Shown: positions 46,275 to 56,207, counted from the stretch's first letter. The stretch is DNA of 64,000 nucleotides from Streptomyces sp. RKND-216 (GCF_004795255.1 NZ_SSBQ01000002.1:2234001-2298000); one strand, 5' to 3'. The notes: generated by a model from the sequence alone, not told the origin. Translations and numbers: made by a program.

Positions 46275-47225
46275 TGTATTGACCCGGAGCGTTGTTCACA
46301 CGGCTGATCGGTGGCTGGCCGCCGAGTGCGGTGTGGCAGCGGTGGTGGTTGTAGGTGTGCAGGAAGTCTTGCAGAGCTGCGGTCCGCTGCTCGTTGCTGG
46401 TGTAGGGCCGCAGGTAGGCCCATTCGTCGAGCAGGGTGCGGTTGAAGCGTTCGACCTTGCCGTTGGTCTGCGGTCGGTAAGGGCGAATGCGTTTGCTGGT
46501 GGCGCCGAGGTAGGTCAGGGACTGCTTCCAGAGGGTGCTCTTGCGGTAGGACCAGGCGTTGTCGGTCAGCACCCTTTCGATGCGGTCGATGCCGAGGGCG
46601 GCGAAGTGGGCGGCGGCTCGGCGGAGGAAGCCTGCGCAGGTGGCGGCCTTCTCGTCGGGTGGACCTCGCTGTAGGCGAGGCGGGTGTAGTCGTCGACGAC
46701 GGAGTGGATGTAGTCGAAGCCGACTCCGGTCTTGGTCAGGCGGCTTTCCGCGCGGCCGTGGACACGCCAGCCGCCGCCGTCGGGAATCCGCCCGAGTTTC
46801 TTCACGTCCACGTGCACCAGCTCGCCGGGCCGCTCGCGTTCGTAGCGGCGAATGATGCGCCCGGTTGGCCGGTCCATCCAGGCCAGCCGGTGCAGGCCGT
46901 GCCGGGTGAGGATCCGGTGCACGGTCGAGGGCGGCATGCCCAGGATCGGGCCGATGCGGGCGGGTCCGAGTTTGCGTTCGGTCCGCAGCCGGCAGACCCG
47001 TGCTTCGGTATCGGCATCGGTGCGGTGCGGTGTCGTGTGCGGGCGGCTGGGGCGGTCACACAGGCCCGGCTCGCCCTCGGCTCGCCACCGGTGGACCCAC
47101 TTGTGGGCCGTGGCCCGGGATATGCCCATCTCCGCAGCCACATGGGCCACCGGGCGGCCGGAACGGACACGATCGACCAGCAGACGCCTGCCCAAAGGAG
47201 TCAGACGGGCATTACGGTGGGACAC
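46270..47225 (-). pseudogene. IS481-family transposase, frameshifted
   Basis: The N-terminal part starts with GTG at 47225 (VSHRNARLTPLGRRLLVDRV), with GGAGG five bases upstream. It has an HTH (VAHVAAEMGISRATAHKWVH) and the first two catalytic aspartates (ELVHVDVKKL and VVDDYTRLAYSEVHP). The third part, LTDNAWSYRKSTLW to NGKVERFNRTLLDEWAYL with the catalytic glutamate, is in another frame. Adding one base in the GGG run at 46657-46659 (plus sense) restores one continuous protein. The final TAG stop lies in the GCTAGC target duplication, outside the element. As it stands the transposase should be inactive unless frameshifting occurs. Confidence 0.85.
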
Positions 47226-47325
47226 GAAGGCCTCCGTGCGGTGAAGATTCGACACCTCCACCACACACGGAGGCCTTCGCCATGATCAAGACCTGTGAGT
47301 GTCAACAACGCTCATGAGCAATACA
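46275..47325 (-). mobile_element. IS481-family insertion sequence, 1,051 bp
   Basis: The element is bounded by imperfect 27-base terminal inverted repeats: TGTATTG at each outer end and GAGCGTTGTT inside, with 22 of 27 identical. It is flanked by direct GCTAGC copies. The length and the single DDE transposase gene read from the right end fit IS481. The target duplications are intact, so this was a simple insertion without a flanking deletion. It splits the xxS-repeat gene. Confidence 0.88.
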
Positions 47326-47331
47326 GCTAGC
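47326..47331. repeat. Target site duplication, right (GCTAGC)
   Basis: This is the second copy of the 6-base target duplication, directly after the right end of the insertion sequence. Confidence 0.85.
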
Positions 47332-47561
47332 GGCAGGACGCCTTCAGCGGCCCGTAGCGCGCGGCGGGCGGAAACGGCGTACGTGTCGTCGCCCTCGGGA
47401 TACCGCTTGGAGCCTGGCAGACAGTGGAAGCGCACCCACACGTCCTGACAGGCGCTCTTGAGTCTGCGTCCAACAGGCTCACAGTCGGACCAGCGCTGCC
47501 ACCACAGCGCCGTCAGCGCAGCCTGCCCGTCTTCAGAAACCAGGGCGTCGCTCCATCCCAC
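47332..47561 (-). pseudogene. DUF3885-like gene fragment
   Basis: A GTG at 47561 opens a frame with LTALWWQRWSDCEPVGRRLK then WVRFHCLPGSKRYPEGDD, which resembles the N-terminal part of DUF3885 proteins (WVRFHSLPxSKRY). After TYAV the similarity stops, and the frame runs into the insertion sequence. The rest of the gene is missing, so this is a remnant. The family function is unknown. The assignment is from memory of the motif. Confidence 0.5.
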
Positions 47562-47786
47562 GCGCAGTGACCAGGCAGACCGTGATGCCCCGCGGGTCTC
47601 GGTCGTTGGGCCCCACTGGTCCTCAGTCCAGGAAGCGACCCCGACTTCGGCGACGACCCGACAGACTTACAGCGGGCTGGCTCCGGCTTCGACTGTCGCG
47701 AGGAGACGGTCCGCAGGGCAGGGACGCTGCCAACTCGCCGCTGCCGAGCTGACGCCTCCTCCCGGCAAGCGAGCCGAGCTGATTCT
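47562..47786. other. Spacer with no supported gene
   Basis: This region lies between the DUF3885-like fragment and the shortened GntR gene. Open frames on both strands do not resemble known proteins. It may be deletion scar tissue, since the GntR gene should extend into it. Confidence 0.5.
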
Positions 47787-48449
47787 CTACCCCGTGCGCA
47801 TCCAGAGGAGCACCGGCACACCCGCCCCCACCTCCAACGCGCGAGCCTCTTCGGGCGTCGGCATGCGGGTGGAGATCTCATCGAGGTAGCCCAGCTGCTC
47901 GGTTCCTCGCTCAGCGAGATGCCTGGTCGTCCCTCCCTCCATGTCCCCTGGCTCCGCGAGGCGGGGCGCTTCGTCCGCCAGCCACGCCGGGTAGTACGTC
48001 GCCTGCGTCGACCACGGCACGTCGTCCACGAAGCGGTGACAGAACCGCAGGACGGCCCGCGAGCCTGGTTCGACCTTGAGGCGAGCCGCCACCTCGTCAG
48101 GAGCCGGGCGGATCTCCACCCGGAAGGTCTGGTGCGGGCGACGGCCCGCGTTGGTCCCGTCCATGCTGTACGCGCTCCCGTTCTGCGGGAAGCTCAGGTC
48201 CTCGAAGCGTGACGCGTTCAGCTCGAAGACCTCGTGCTTCGCGACCTCGTACCCCAGGCCTTGACTGGAGGTCACGAGTCCCTGCGTCACGAATAGGCCC
48301 AGACCGGAGCGCACCGAGTTCCGCGACGCGTCGAAGCGGGCCGACAGCTCGCTTTCCGAGGGCAGTCGAGACCCGGGCGGGTAGGTGCCGTCGTCGATCT
48401 CGCGCCGCAGCGCGTCCGCGACCTGCCGGTACTTTGGCTGCTTGCTCAT
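47787..48449 (-). CDS. GntR family regulator with UTRA domain, 3' end lost
   Basis: The 220-residue product has an N-terminal winged helix (YRQVADALRREIDDGTYPPG, then LPSESELSARFDASRNSVRS, about 6-50) and a UTRA-type ligand domain. It ends at GVPVLLWMRTG and a TAG, where related proteins continue about 20-25 residues after RTGY. It is therefore probably truncated, and binding to its effector may be impaired. GntR/KorSA-type repressors are typical of actinomycete integrative elements, which insert at tRNAs. This gene lies 262 bases from tRNA-Tyr. Confidence 0.82.
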   Translation of the reverse strand: MSKQPKYRQVADALRREIDDGTYPPGSRLPSESELSARFDASRNSVRSGLGLFVTQGLVTSSQGLGYEVAKHEVFELNASRFEDLSFPQNGSAYSMDGTNAGRRPHQTFRVEIRPAPDEVAARLKVEPGSRAVLRFCHRFVDDVPWSTQATYYPAWLADEAPRLAEPGDMEGGTTRHLAERGTEQLGYLDEISTRMPTPEEARALEVGAGVPVLLWMRTG

Positions 48450-48660
48450 GCCACCAACATGAGGGGCCTGCCCGACTTGTCCCTCTGAGTTGAGCAGGTG
48501 GTGCAGCACAGAGCGTGCCCTGCCCCGCCGACGTTCCCGCAGGTAGGCCCGAGGGGACGTGTCTCACGCGTGCCCCACACGCGCTGGTCAGCACGCGAAA
48601 CGGAATGGGACAGAGTGGGACGTTCCCGACAATCGAGTTGCCCCGCAGAGGTGGCATGCG

Positions 48661-48705
48661 AAAGGGCCCGGTGATCAGCGTTTTCGCTGGTCACCGGGCC
48701 CTTTT
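48661..48705. terminator. Strong bidirectional terminator after tRNA-Tyr
   Basis: A 20-bp stem with one G-U pair (48661-48680 with 48685-48704) and a 4-base loop lies 7 bases beyond the tRNA-Tyr 3' end. The flanks are A- and T-rich at the stem base (AAAGGG and CCCTTTT). It can end transcription from either side. Confidence 0.8.
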
Positions 48706-48711
48706 CCGCTG

Positions 48712-48793
48712 TGGCGGCGCCAGGATTCGAACCTGGGAAGGCTGAGCCGGCAGATTTACAGTCTGCTCCCTTTGGCCGCTCGGGCACACCGCC
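48712..48793 (-). tRNA. tRNA-Tyr (GTA)
   Basis: This 82-base class II tRNA has acceptor GGCGGTG/CGCCGCC, anticodon loop CTGTAAA (GTA), a long variable arm and T arm CCCAGGTTCGAATCCTGG. The discriminator is A. No CCA is encoded. Its 3' end faces the accessory patch, a common integration site. I saw no second copy of the tRNA 3' end in the patch. Confidence 0.95.
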
Positions 48794-49006
48794 TGGGATT
48801 GCCGCCCGGGGACACCGCTTCTCGGCGGTGCTCCGTGGCAACGGGGTAAACCATACCTGATGGGCGGGGGTGGTCCGCCACCTGGTTGACCGGCGGCCGG
48901 AGGCGGCGCGGATGGCTAGGCTGGCGGGCGCGACGGGCCCGCGAACGGGCGGGCCGGACGCGTGACGTGTTGGACCGTTTCCTACCTACGAGGAGCCACA
49001 GACACC

Positions 49007-49495
49007 ATGGCCGACTCCAGTTTCGACATCGTCTCGAAGGTCGAGCGGCAGGAGGTCGACAACGCGCTCAACCAGGCCGCCAAGGAGATTTCGCAACGCT
49101 ACGACTTCAAGGGCGTGGACGCGTCGATCGCGTGGTCCGGCGAGCGGATCGAGATGCGCGCCAACTCCGAGGAGCGCGTGAAGGCCGTCCTCGACATCTT
49201 CCAGGGCAAGCTGGTCAAGCGGGGGATCTCGCTGAAGTCGCTGGATGCGGGTGAGCCGCAGGCGTCCGGCAAGGAGTACAAACTGTTCGCGTCCATCCAG
49301 GAAGGCATCTCCCAGGACAACGCGAAGAAGGTCGCGAAGATCATCCGCGACGAGGGCCCGAAGGGCGTGAAGGCGCAGGTGCAGGGCGACGAGCTGCGGG
49401 TGTCGTCGAAGAGCCGTGACCACCTGCAGGAGGTCATCGGCCTGCTGAAGGGCAAGGACTTCGACTTCGCGCTGCAGTTCGTGAACTACCGCTGA
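49007..49495 (+). CDS. YajQ family nucleotide-binding protein
   Basis: The 162-residue protein starts [20 protein letters not shown] and ends [10 protein letters not shown], as YajQ proteins do. They have two RRM-like domains and bind nucleic acids or nucleotides. Some bind cyclic di-GMP and affect transcription. AGGAG lies 11 bases before the ATG. A TAGGCT box is at 48917-48922. The precise role in actinobacteria is not known. Confidence 0.95.
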   Translation: MADSSFDIVSKVERQEVDNALNQAAKEISQRYDFKGVDASIAWSGERIEMRANSEERVKAVLDIFQGKLVKRGISLKSLDAGEPQASGKEYKLFASIQEGISQDNAKKVAKIIRDEGPKGVKAQVQGDELRVSSKSRDHLQEVIGLLKGKDFDFALQFVNYR

Positions 49496-49535
49496 GGCAG
49501 GGCACGGCGTCCCGTGCCGGTGACGCCTGTCCCGG

Positions 49536-49943
49536 CTACCAGCGGTAGCCGGGGTAGGCGTCGCGCGCGGTCGTGGGGACGATCTCGCGGCCCAGAGGCA
49601 TCAGGGAGATCGGCACCATCTTGAAGTGGGCGATGCCGAACGGGATGCCGATGATCGTGACGAAGAAGGCGATCCCGGCGGTGATGTGGCCGATGGTGAG
49701 CCAGATACCGGCGACGACCAGCCAGATCACGTTCCCGACGCCGGAGGCGAGGCTCGCGCCGCCGCCGCGTTCGACCGCGCGGTAGCCGAAGGGCCACAGC
49801 GCGTAGACCGCGATGCGGAAGCACGCGATGCCGAAGGGGATCGTGATGATCAGGATGCAGCAGATGACACCTGCCACGAGGTAGCCGAGGGCCATCCAGA
49901 GACCGGAGAGGATCAGCCAGACGACGTTCAGGAAGGTCCTCAT
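49536..49943 (-). CDS. YccF domain membrane protein
   Basis: The 135-residue protein has two YccF domains (about 1-60 and 65-125), each with membrane helices and the motif [16 protein letters not shown]. YccF proteins are inner-membrane proteins of unknown role. The ATG overlaps the htpX stop by four bases (ATGA), so the two are translationally coupled. Confidence 0.93.
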   Translation of the reverse strand: MRTFLNVVWLILSGLWMALGYLVAGVICCILIITIPFGIACFRIAVYALWPFGYRAVERGGGASLASGVGNVIWLVVAGIWLTIGHITAGIAFFVTIIGIPFGIAHFKMVPISLMPLGREIVPTTARDAYPGYRW

Positions 49944-50800
49944 CGGGGCCCGCCTCCCATCTTTTCGAGCCGGGCGATGCGTTCCGCCATCGGCGGGTGG
50001 GTGGAGAACAGCCGGGACATCCCGCCGCCGCGGAACGGGTTGGCGATCATCATGTGGCTCGCCGTCTCGAGCCGTGGTTCGGGCGGGAGCGGCAGCTGTT
50101 TCGTTCCTGCTTCCAGTTTGCGCAGAGCCGAGGCGAGCGCCAGCGGGTCGCCGGTGAGCTGGGCGCCGGCTGCGTCGGCCTCGTACTCGCGGGAGCGGCT
50201 GACGGCAAGCTGGATGAGGGTCGCGGCGAGCGGACCGAGGATGATGATCAGCAGCATTCCGGCCAGGCCGGGGCCCTCGTCGTCGTCGGAGCGGCCGAGG
50301 GGGATGAGCCAGGCGAAGTTGACCAGGAAGAGCACCACGGAGGCCATGGCCCCCGCGACGGACGAGATGAGGATGTCGCGGTTGTGGACGTGGCTCAGCT
50401 CGTGCCCGAGGACACCGCGCAACTCGCGTTCGTCGAGGAGGCGGAGGATGCCGTCGGTGCAGCAGACGGCGGCGTTGCGCGGGTTGCGTCCGGTGGCGAA
50501 GGCGTTGGGGGCGCGGGTCGGGGAGATGTAGAGGCGGGGCATGGGCTGCCGGGCGGCGGTCGAGAGGTCCCGCACGATGCGGTAGAGCTGCGGGGCCTCG
50601 AACTCGCTCACCGGACGGGCTCGCATGGCGCGCAGCGCCAGCTTGTCGCTGTTCCAGTACGCGTAGGCGTTGGTGCCCAGCGCGACGACGAGTGCGACGA
50701 CCAGGCCGGTACGGCCGAAGAAGCTGCCGATCAGGATGATCAGGGCGGACAGCCCTCCGAGGAGCAGAGCTGTCCTCAGCCCGTTGTGCCGGCGGTGCAC
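49940..50800 (-). CDS. htpX: M48 zinc metalloprotease HtpX-like
   Basis: The 286-residue membrane protease degrades damaged membrane proteins. Two membrane helices are near residues 10-45, and more lie near 155-200. The zinc motif is HELSH (133-137), with the third ligand in [10 protein letters not shown]. The C-terminus [20 protein letters not shown] is typical. It is co-transcribed with yccF. Confidence 0.95.
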   Translation of the reverse strand: MHRRHNGLRTALLLGGLSALIILIGSFFGRTGLVVALVVALGTNAYAYWNSDKLALRAMRARPVSEFEAPQLYRIVRDLSTAARQPMPRLYISPTRAPNAFATGRNPRNAAVCCTDGILRLLDERELRGVLGHELSHVHNRDILISSVAGAMASVVLFLVNFAWLIPLGRSDDDEGPGLAGMLLIIILGPLAATLIQLAVSRSREYEADAAGAQLTGDPLALASALRKLEAGTKQLPLPPEPRLETASHMMIANPFRGGGMSRLFSTHPPMAERIARLEKMGGGPR

Positions 50801-50946
50801 GGTACGCCCTCCAGATGGTGCCGCAGGAGAACCCTTGAGGCAGGTGGTCGTTCCACCTCCCAGTGGACCCTCACGTACGGGTCAACGCGAGACGGGGGAC
50901 GCCGGTTCCCGGCCGGTAGCTTCGGCAGGGTGGAGGGGCGGGCGGG

Positions 50947-52500
50947 TCAGAGCAGGGTCGTCGCTGCGAAGCGGAGGACGAGCTGCGGGGCGCCCGACAG
51001 GGTGACGCCGACGAGCCCGGTGACGGCGAGGGTGGCGGCGAGGGGAGCGCCCAGCTCCGGCCGCCGGCCCGCGGGGGCGGTGGCCGCCTCGGCGGGCTCC
51101 GGGCGGCGGAAGAGGAGCGCCGTCCAGCGCAGGTAGTAGTAGAGGGCGAGCACGACGTTCACTGCCATGATCACGGCGAGCCAGCCCAGGCCGGCGTCGA
51201 CGGCGGAGCGGAAGACGACGACCTTGGCGAAGAGGCCGATCACACCGGGCGGCAGGCCGGCCAGGCACAGCAGGAAGAAGCCGAGGGCGAGCGCGGCGAG
51301 CGGGTTGCGGGCGTACAGGCCGCGGTAGTCCCGGAGCCGGCCTTTGCCGCCGACGTGTGCGGCGACGGCGAAGGCGCCGAGGTTCACCACGGCGTACATG
51401 AGCGCGTAGGCGACGGTGGAGCCGAGGGCGTCGGCGGTGCCGGACTCCGAGGTGCGGCCGGCGGCCGCGAGGGGAACGAGCAGGTAGCCGGCCTGCCCGA
51501 CAGAGGACCAGGCGAGCAGCCGTACGGCGCCGCGCGAGCGGTCGGCGCGCTGGCGCAGCGCCCCCAGGTTTCCGACGGTCATGGTGAGGCCGGCGAGTAC
51601 GGCGAGGGCCGGGCCCCAGACGTCGGCGTAGGACGGGAACCCGACCAGGGTGACCAGGGCGATACCGGAGAAGCCCACCACCTTGCCGATCACCGAGAGG
51701 TATGCGGCGACGGGGAGCGGGGCGCCGGCGTAGGCGTCCGGGACCCAGAAGTGGAAGGGCGCGGCGGCGGTCTTGAAGGCGAAGCCGACCAGGGTGAGGG
51801 CCACGCCCGCAGCGGCCAGCGTGCCGAGGCGGGGGTCGACGGAGGTGAGCTCTTCGGCAACGACGGTGAGGTGGAGGGAGCCGGTGGCGGCGTACACGAA
51901 GCTGACGCCGAGCAGCATCACGGCGGTGGCGGTGACGGACGAGAGGAAGAAGGTGAGCGCGGCTTCGGAGGAGCGGCGTTCGCCGCGGCGCAGGCCGACC
52001 AGCGCGAACGCGGGCAGGGAGGCGACCTCCAGGGCGATGACCAGGGTGGCCAGGTCGCGGGAGGCGGGGAGCAGGGCGGCTCCGGCTGCGGAGGTCAGCA
52101 GGAGGAACCAGTACTCGCCGGCGGGAAGGCGTTCGTCGCGTACGGCGGGAACGGAGAGCAGCGCGGCGAGGAGCGCGCCGCCGAGCACCAGGAACTGGGT
52201 GACCAGGGTGAAGGGGTCCGCGACGTAGCTGCAGGCGGCGGCGGTGGGCTCGGCGGCGGCGGTGGTGAGGCAGAAGGTGCTGAGGTCGGCGCCGACGAGC
52301 GGGACGATCGTGAGCGCCGCGGCGGCCAGTCCGCCGAGAGCCAGGGCGCCGAGCAGGTGCTTGCGGTGCTCGGGGAGGAAGAGGTCGGCGACGAGGACGG
52401 CGAGGGCGGCCAGGGCGGCGACGGTGGGCGGCGCGATGGCGAGCCAGTCGACGGACTGCACGAGGCTCGGTGCCGCTGCGGCTCCGGCGAGCGGGGTCAT
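50947..52500 (-). CDS. nuoN: NADH dehydrogenase-like subunit N
   Basis: The 517-residue membrane protein is an antiporter-like proton-pumping subunit with about 14 helices. The conserved helix FHFWVPDAYAGAPLPVAAYL and the lysine in SVIGKVVGFSG are present. GGGAG lies seven bases before the ATG, which overlaps the nuoM stop. It is the last gene of the reduced nuo operon. Confidence 0.95.
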   Translation of the reverse strand: MTPLAGAAAAPSLVQSVDWLAIAPPTVAALAALAVLVADLFLPEHRKHLLGALALGGLAAAALTIVPLVGADLSTFCLTTAAAEPTAAACSYVADPFTLVTQFLVLGGALLAALLSVPAVRDERLPAGEYWFLLLTSAAGAALLPASRDLATLVIALEVASLPAFALVGLRRGERRSSEAALTFFLSSVTATAVMLLGVSFVYAATGSLHLTVVAEELTSVDPRLGTLAAAGVALTLVGFAFKTAAAPFHFWVPDAYAGAPLPVAAYLSVIGKVVGFSGIALVTLVGFPSYADVWGPALAVLAGLTMTVGNLGALRQRADRSRGAVRLLAWSSVGQAGYLLVPLAAAGRTSESGTADALGSTVAYALMYAVVNLGAFAVAAHVGGKGRLRDYRGLYARNPLAALALGFFLLCLAGLPPGVIGLFAKVVVFRSAVDAGLGWLAVIMAVNVVLALYYYLRWTALLFRRPEPAEAATAPAGRRPELGAPLAATLAVTGLVGVTLSGAPQLVLRFAATTLL

Positions 52501-54185
52501 GGGGTGGCTCCCGGCAGGAGGTGCTGGACGGCGGGGTCGGTCAGGCCGAGGAGGAGCGCGGGCCAGAGTCCGGCGAGGACGGTGAGGGCGACGAGCGGGG
52601 CCCAGGCCGCGTACTCGTGGCCGTGCACGTCGGGCAGCGGTGCCGCGGCCTCGCGGGTGGCGGGGAGGGTCGTGGTGCCCCCGTGGGTGCCGGTGCCGGT
52701 GCGGTCGTCGGGTACGGGTTCGGCCCCGGGCGTGGGGGCGGCCCCGGGCGTGGGGGCGCGCCGTTCCGCGGGGTCGCCCATGCACACCCGGCGGACGACG
52801 ATCAGCAGGTAGGCGGCGGTGAGCAGGGTGCCGAAGGCGCCGACTGCCAAGCAGACCAGGAACGCAGCGCGGTCGAGGCCGGGGGCCGGGTCGAAGGCCC
52901 CGAGGAGGGCCAGCATCTCGCCCCAGAAGCCGGCCAGGCCGGGCAGGCCGAGAGAGGCGACGGCCCCGAACGCGAGGAGGCCGCCGAAACGCGGCATCCG
53001 GCCGTAGAGGGCGGCTCCGCTGCGGCCGGCCAGGGCGTCGAGGTCGGTGGTGCCGGTGCGGTCCTTGAGCGCGCCGACGAGGAAGAACAGCAGGCCCGTG
53101 ATGAGGCCGTGGGCGACGTTGGCGAACAGGGCGCCGTTGACGCCGGTCGGCGTCATGGTGGCGATGCCGAGCAGCACGAAGCCCATGTGGCCGACGGAGG
53201 AGTAGGCGATCAGCCGCTTGAGGTCGCCCCCGGCGCCGCGACGGGCGAGCGCGAGGCAGGCGAGGGAGCCGTAGACGATGCCGGCGGCGGCGAACGCGGC
53301 CAGGTAGGGGGCGAAGGTCCGGAAGCCGTCCGGGGCGACGGGCAGCACGATCCGGACGAACCCGTAGGTGCCCATCTTCAGCAGGACACCCGCGAGGAGG
53401 ACGGACCCGATCGTCGGGGCGGCGGTGTGCGCGTCGGGGAGCCAGGTGTGCAGCGGCCACATCGGGGTCTTCACGGCGAGGCCGACGCCGATGGCGAGGA
53501 CGGCGGTGATCTGCGTGGCGCGGCTGAGTTCCGAGCCGTTGTCAGTGGCGAGTGCGAGCATGTCGAACGTGCCGCCCTGGATGCCGACGAGGAGGAGGCC
53601 GAGCAGCATCACGACGGAGCCGAGCAGCGTGTAGAGGATGAACTTCCAGGCGGCGGGGCCGCGTCCGTCGCCACCCCAGCGGTTGATGAGGAAGTACATC
53701 GGGATGAGGACCATCTCGAAGGCGAGGAAGAAGAGCACGAGGTCGAGGACGGCGAAGGTGGCGAGGGTGCCGGCCTCGAGGACGAGGAGGAGCGCGACGA
53801 AGCCGGTGGGAGACGGGCCCGCCGGCATGCGGAAGTAGGAGTAGACCGCGCAGAGGAAGGTCAGCAGCGCGGTCAGGACGAGGAGGGGGAGCGAGATTCC
53901 GTCGATGCCCAGGTGGAGCCGTACGCCGAGGGCGGGGATCCAGCTGAGGTCGGTCTCGGCCTGGACGGCGGCCGGCTGGTCGTGGTCGAAGCCGGCGGTG
54001 AGCACGAGCGTGACGGCGAGGACGGCGCCGGTGACGGTCACGCCGTGCCGCAGGACGGCCTGTTCGGGGCTGCGCCCGCGCAGGCCTGGCGGTGCGGGCA
54101 GCAGGGCGGCGCCCGCCCCGAGTAGGGGCAGCACGACGGCGGAGGCGAGCAGCAGTCGCATGGCGGTGTCGTTCAGCGGCAGCAC
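52497..54185 (-). CDS. nuoM: NADH dehydrogenase-like subunit M
   Basis: The 562-residue antiporter-like subunit has the core segments [20 protein letters not shown] and LLKMGTYGFVRI. The start is taken as GTG at 54185 (VLPLNDTAMRLLLASAVVLP), with GGAGG upstream. An ATG eight codons later is the alternative. Residues about 460-515 form a low-complexity insert rich in alanine, proline and glycine. The stop overlaps the nuoN start. Confidence 0.93.
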   Translation of the reverse strand: MLPLNDTAMRLLLASAVVLPLLGAGAALLPAPPGLRGRSPEQAVLRHGVTVTGAVLAVTLVLTAGFDHDQPAAVQAETDLSWIPALGVRLHLGIDGISLPLLVLTALLTFLCAVYSYFRMPAGPSPTGFVALLLVLEAGTLATFAVLDLVLFFLAFEMVLIPMYFLINRWGGDGRGPAAWKFILYTLLGSVVMLLGLLLVGIQGGTFDMLALATDNGSELSRATQITAVLAIGVGLAVKTPMWPLHTWLPDAHTAAPTIGSVLLAGVLLKMGTYGFVRIVLPVAPDGFRTFAPYLAAFAAAGIVYGSLACLALARRGAGGDLKRLIAYSSVGHMGFVLLGIATMTPTGVNGALFANVAHGLITGLLFFLVGALKDRTGTTDLDALAGRSGAALYGRMPRFGGLLAFGAVASLGLPGLAGFWGEMLALLGAFDPAPGLDRAAFLVCLAVGAFGTLLTAAYLLIVVRRVCMGDPAERRAPTPGAAPTPGAEPVPDDRTGTGTHGGTTTLPATREAAAPLPDVHGHEYAAWAPLVALTVLAGLWPALLLGLTDPAVQHLLPGATP

Positions 54186-54188
54186 GGC

Positions 54189-56207
54189 TCAAGAGCCTCC
54201 GTTTCTGGTGGCGGCTACCACGGCTGCCACGGCGAGCACGAGGGAGCCGGCGAGCAGTGCGCTGAGGTAGGTCTGCACGTTGCCGGTCTGGGCGCGGCGG
54301 ACGGCGCCGCCGAGCATGCGCGGGCCGAGACCGGCGCCGCGGACGTAGGTGTCGACGACGGCGTGGTCGAGGAAACGGACCAGTCGGGCTGCGGCGCGGG
54401 TGGGGCGGACGAACAGGGCGGCGTACACGGCGTCGAGGTGGAAGCCGTGGGCGGCATGCCGGTGAAGCGGCCCGAGGAGTACGCGGCCGGGGTCGGCGGG
54501 GTCCGGGGCGGTGGCGATGTCGCCGTAGGCGGGCTCGTGGGTCGCGATGGCCTCGGCCTCGGAGGTGGCCGCGTCGTCCCTGGGGTGTGCGGCGACGGCG
54601 CCGAGCGGGACGCGGCGGCGGGCGGCGGTGTGCCGCCAGGCGGCGTAGACGGTGATGCCGCCGACGAGGGCGAGGCCGGTGGCGAGGACGGAGGTGACGA
54701 GGGTCGGCGCGAGGGAGGTGCCGTCGAACCATTCGGGCAGCACGCCGTAGGCGAGGCCGAGCGCGAGGGAGGGGACGGCCAGCACCCACAGCACAGCGTT
54801 CATGACGACGGGCTCGCGGCCGTGGTCGGGGGCCTCCTCGGGGCCGTCGCCGCGCAGGGCCAGCAGCCACAGGCGGCCGGCGTAGGCGGCGGTGAGGAGC
54901 GCGGTGAGCAGCCCGGCGGCGAGGACGATCCAGCCGACCGCGGCGGGCACGCCGTCGGTGTCGCCGAACGCGGCGTGCTCCGCGGCGCCGAGCACGGCCT
55001 CCTTGGAGAAGAAGCCGGAGAACGGCGGGATGGCGGCGAGGGCGAGGAGTGCGACGGCCATGGTCCAGGCCGCGTCCGGGGCGCGCTTGGCGATGCCGCG
55101 CATCCGGGACATGGCTGCGAGGGAGTTGGTGCCGGCGGCGTGGATGAGCACGCCGGCGCCGAGGAAGAGCAGCGCCTTGAAGGCGCCGTGCGTGAGGAGG
55201 TGGAAGACGGCCGCACCGCGGTCGAGGACGGCGAGGGCTCCGGCCATGTAGGCGAGCTGGCCGACGGTCGACCAGGCGAGGACGCGTTTGACGTCGTCCT
55301 GTGCGAGCGCGGCGAGCGCCGAGCCGACCATGGTGACGGCGGCCATGGCTGCGAGCACGGCGAGCGCCGCGGTGGAGGCGGCGAAGACCGGCAGCAGCCG
55401 TCCGACGACGTACACGCCCGCGGCGACCATGGTGGCCGCGTGGATGAGCGCCGAGACGGGGGTGGGGCCGGCCATGGCGTCGGGCAGCCAGGTGTGCAGG
55501 GGGAACTGTGCGGACTTGCCCGCGACGCCGGCCAGCAGGAGCAGGGCGACGAGGGTGGGGTGCTGCAGTTCGTAGTCGGAGAGGGTGGAGCTGACCCGTA
55601 TGACCAGGGTGCTGATGCGGAAGGTGTCCAGGTCGGTGGCGAGGGCGAAGATGCCGACGAGGAACGGCACGTCGCCGAGCTTGGTGACCAGGAACGCCTT
55701 GAGGGAGGCGTCGCGGGCGGCGCGCGTCTCCCAGTAGTGGCCGACGAGGAAGTAGGAGCAGATGCCCATCACCTCCCAGCCGACGAGGAGCACGATGAGG
55801 TCGTCGCTGTAGACGACGAGCAGCATCGCGGCGGTGAAGAGGGAGACCAGCGCGGCGTAGGAGGAGTAGCGCGGGTCGTCGCGCAGGTAGCCGGTGGAGT
55901 ACAGCTGCACACAGGTGGCGACGACACCGACCAGGACGGCGACGAGCGCGGCGTAGCCGTCGATGTGCAGGGCGAGCTGTACGGGGAGATCCGGGGCGCC
56001 GGTCGGGGTCAGTTCGGTGGCGGCGCTGAGCGGGGTGCCGCCAGCCTGCCGCGCCGCGACCATGACGGCGAGCACCGCCGAGGCCAGGGTGGGCAGCAGT
56101 GCGAGGGGGCGGACGAAGCCGGGTGCGCGGCGGCCCAGCAGCAGGCCGGAGACGGCGCCGAGGAACGGCAGGAGGGGGACGAGAACGGCCAGGGTCGTGG
56201 TGGTCAC
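54189..56207 (-). CDS. nuoL: NADH dehydrogenase-like subunit L
   Basis: The 672-residue distal pump subunit starts with GTG ([20 protein letters not shown]), GGAGG eight bases upstream, and overlaps the nuoK stop as GTGA. The conserved segments are [40 protein letters not shown] and [16 protein letters not shown]. The long lateral helix at the C-terminus appears present ([18 protein letters not shown]). The full length argues for a working complex-I type arm. Confidence 0.95.
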   Translation of the reverse strand: MTTTTLAVLVPLLPFLGAVSGLLLGRRAPGFVRPLALLPTLASAVLAVMVAARQAGGTPLSAATELTPTGAPDLPVQLALHIDGYAALVAVLVGVVATCVQLYSTGYLRDDPRYSSYAALVSLFTAAMLLVVYSDDLIVLLVGWEVMGICSYFLVGHYWETRAARDASLKAFLVTKLGDVPFLVGIFALATDLDTFRISTLVIRVSSTLSDYELQHPTLVALLLLAGVAGKSAQFPLHTWLPDAMAGPTPVSALIHAATMVAAGVYVVGRLLPVFAASTAALAVLAAMAAVTMVGSALAALAQDDVKRVLAWSTVGQLAYMAGALAVLDRGAAVFHLLTHGAFKALLFLGAGVLIHAAGTNSLAAMSRMRGIAKRAPDAAWTMAVALLALAAIPPFSGFFSKEAVLGAAEHAAFGDTDGVPAAVGWIVLAAGLLTALLTAAYAGRLWLLALRGDGPEEAPDHGREPVVMNAVLWVLAVPSLALGLAYGVLPEWFDGTSLAPTLVTSVLATGLALVGGITVYAAWRHTAARRRVPLGAVAAHPRDDAATSEAEAIATHEPAYGDIATAPDPADPGRVLLGPLHRHAAHGFHLDAVYAALFVRPTRAAARLVRFLDHAVVDTYVRGAGLGPRMLGGAVRRAQTGNVQTYLSALLAGSLVLAVAAVVAATRNGGS

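Noticed and set aside
48712..48793. Direct att repeat of the tRNA-Tyr 3' end in the accessory patch
   Set aside because: I looked for a copy of the tRNA 3' end between 45,778 and 48,700 and found none by eye.
50947..56207. Mrp-type antiporter instead of a nuo arm
   Set aside because: NuoL, M and N resemble MrpA and MrpD, but NuoA, B, C, H, I, J and K beside them, with cluster ligands, identify a complex-I relative.
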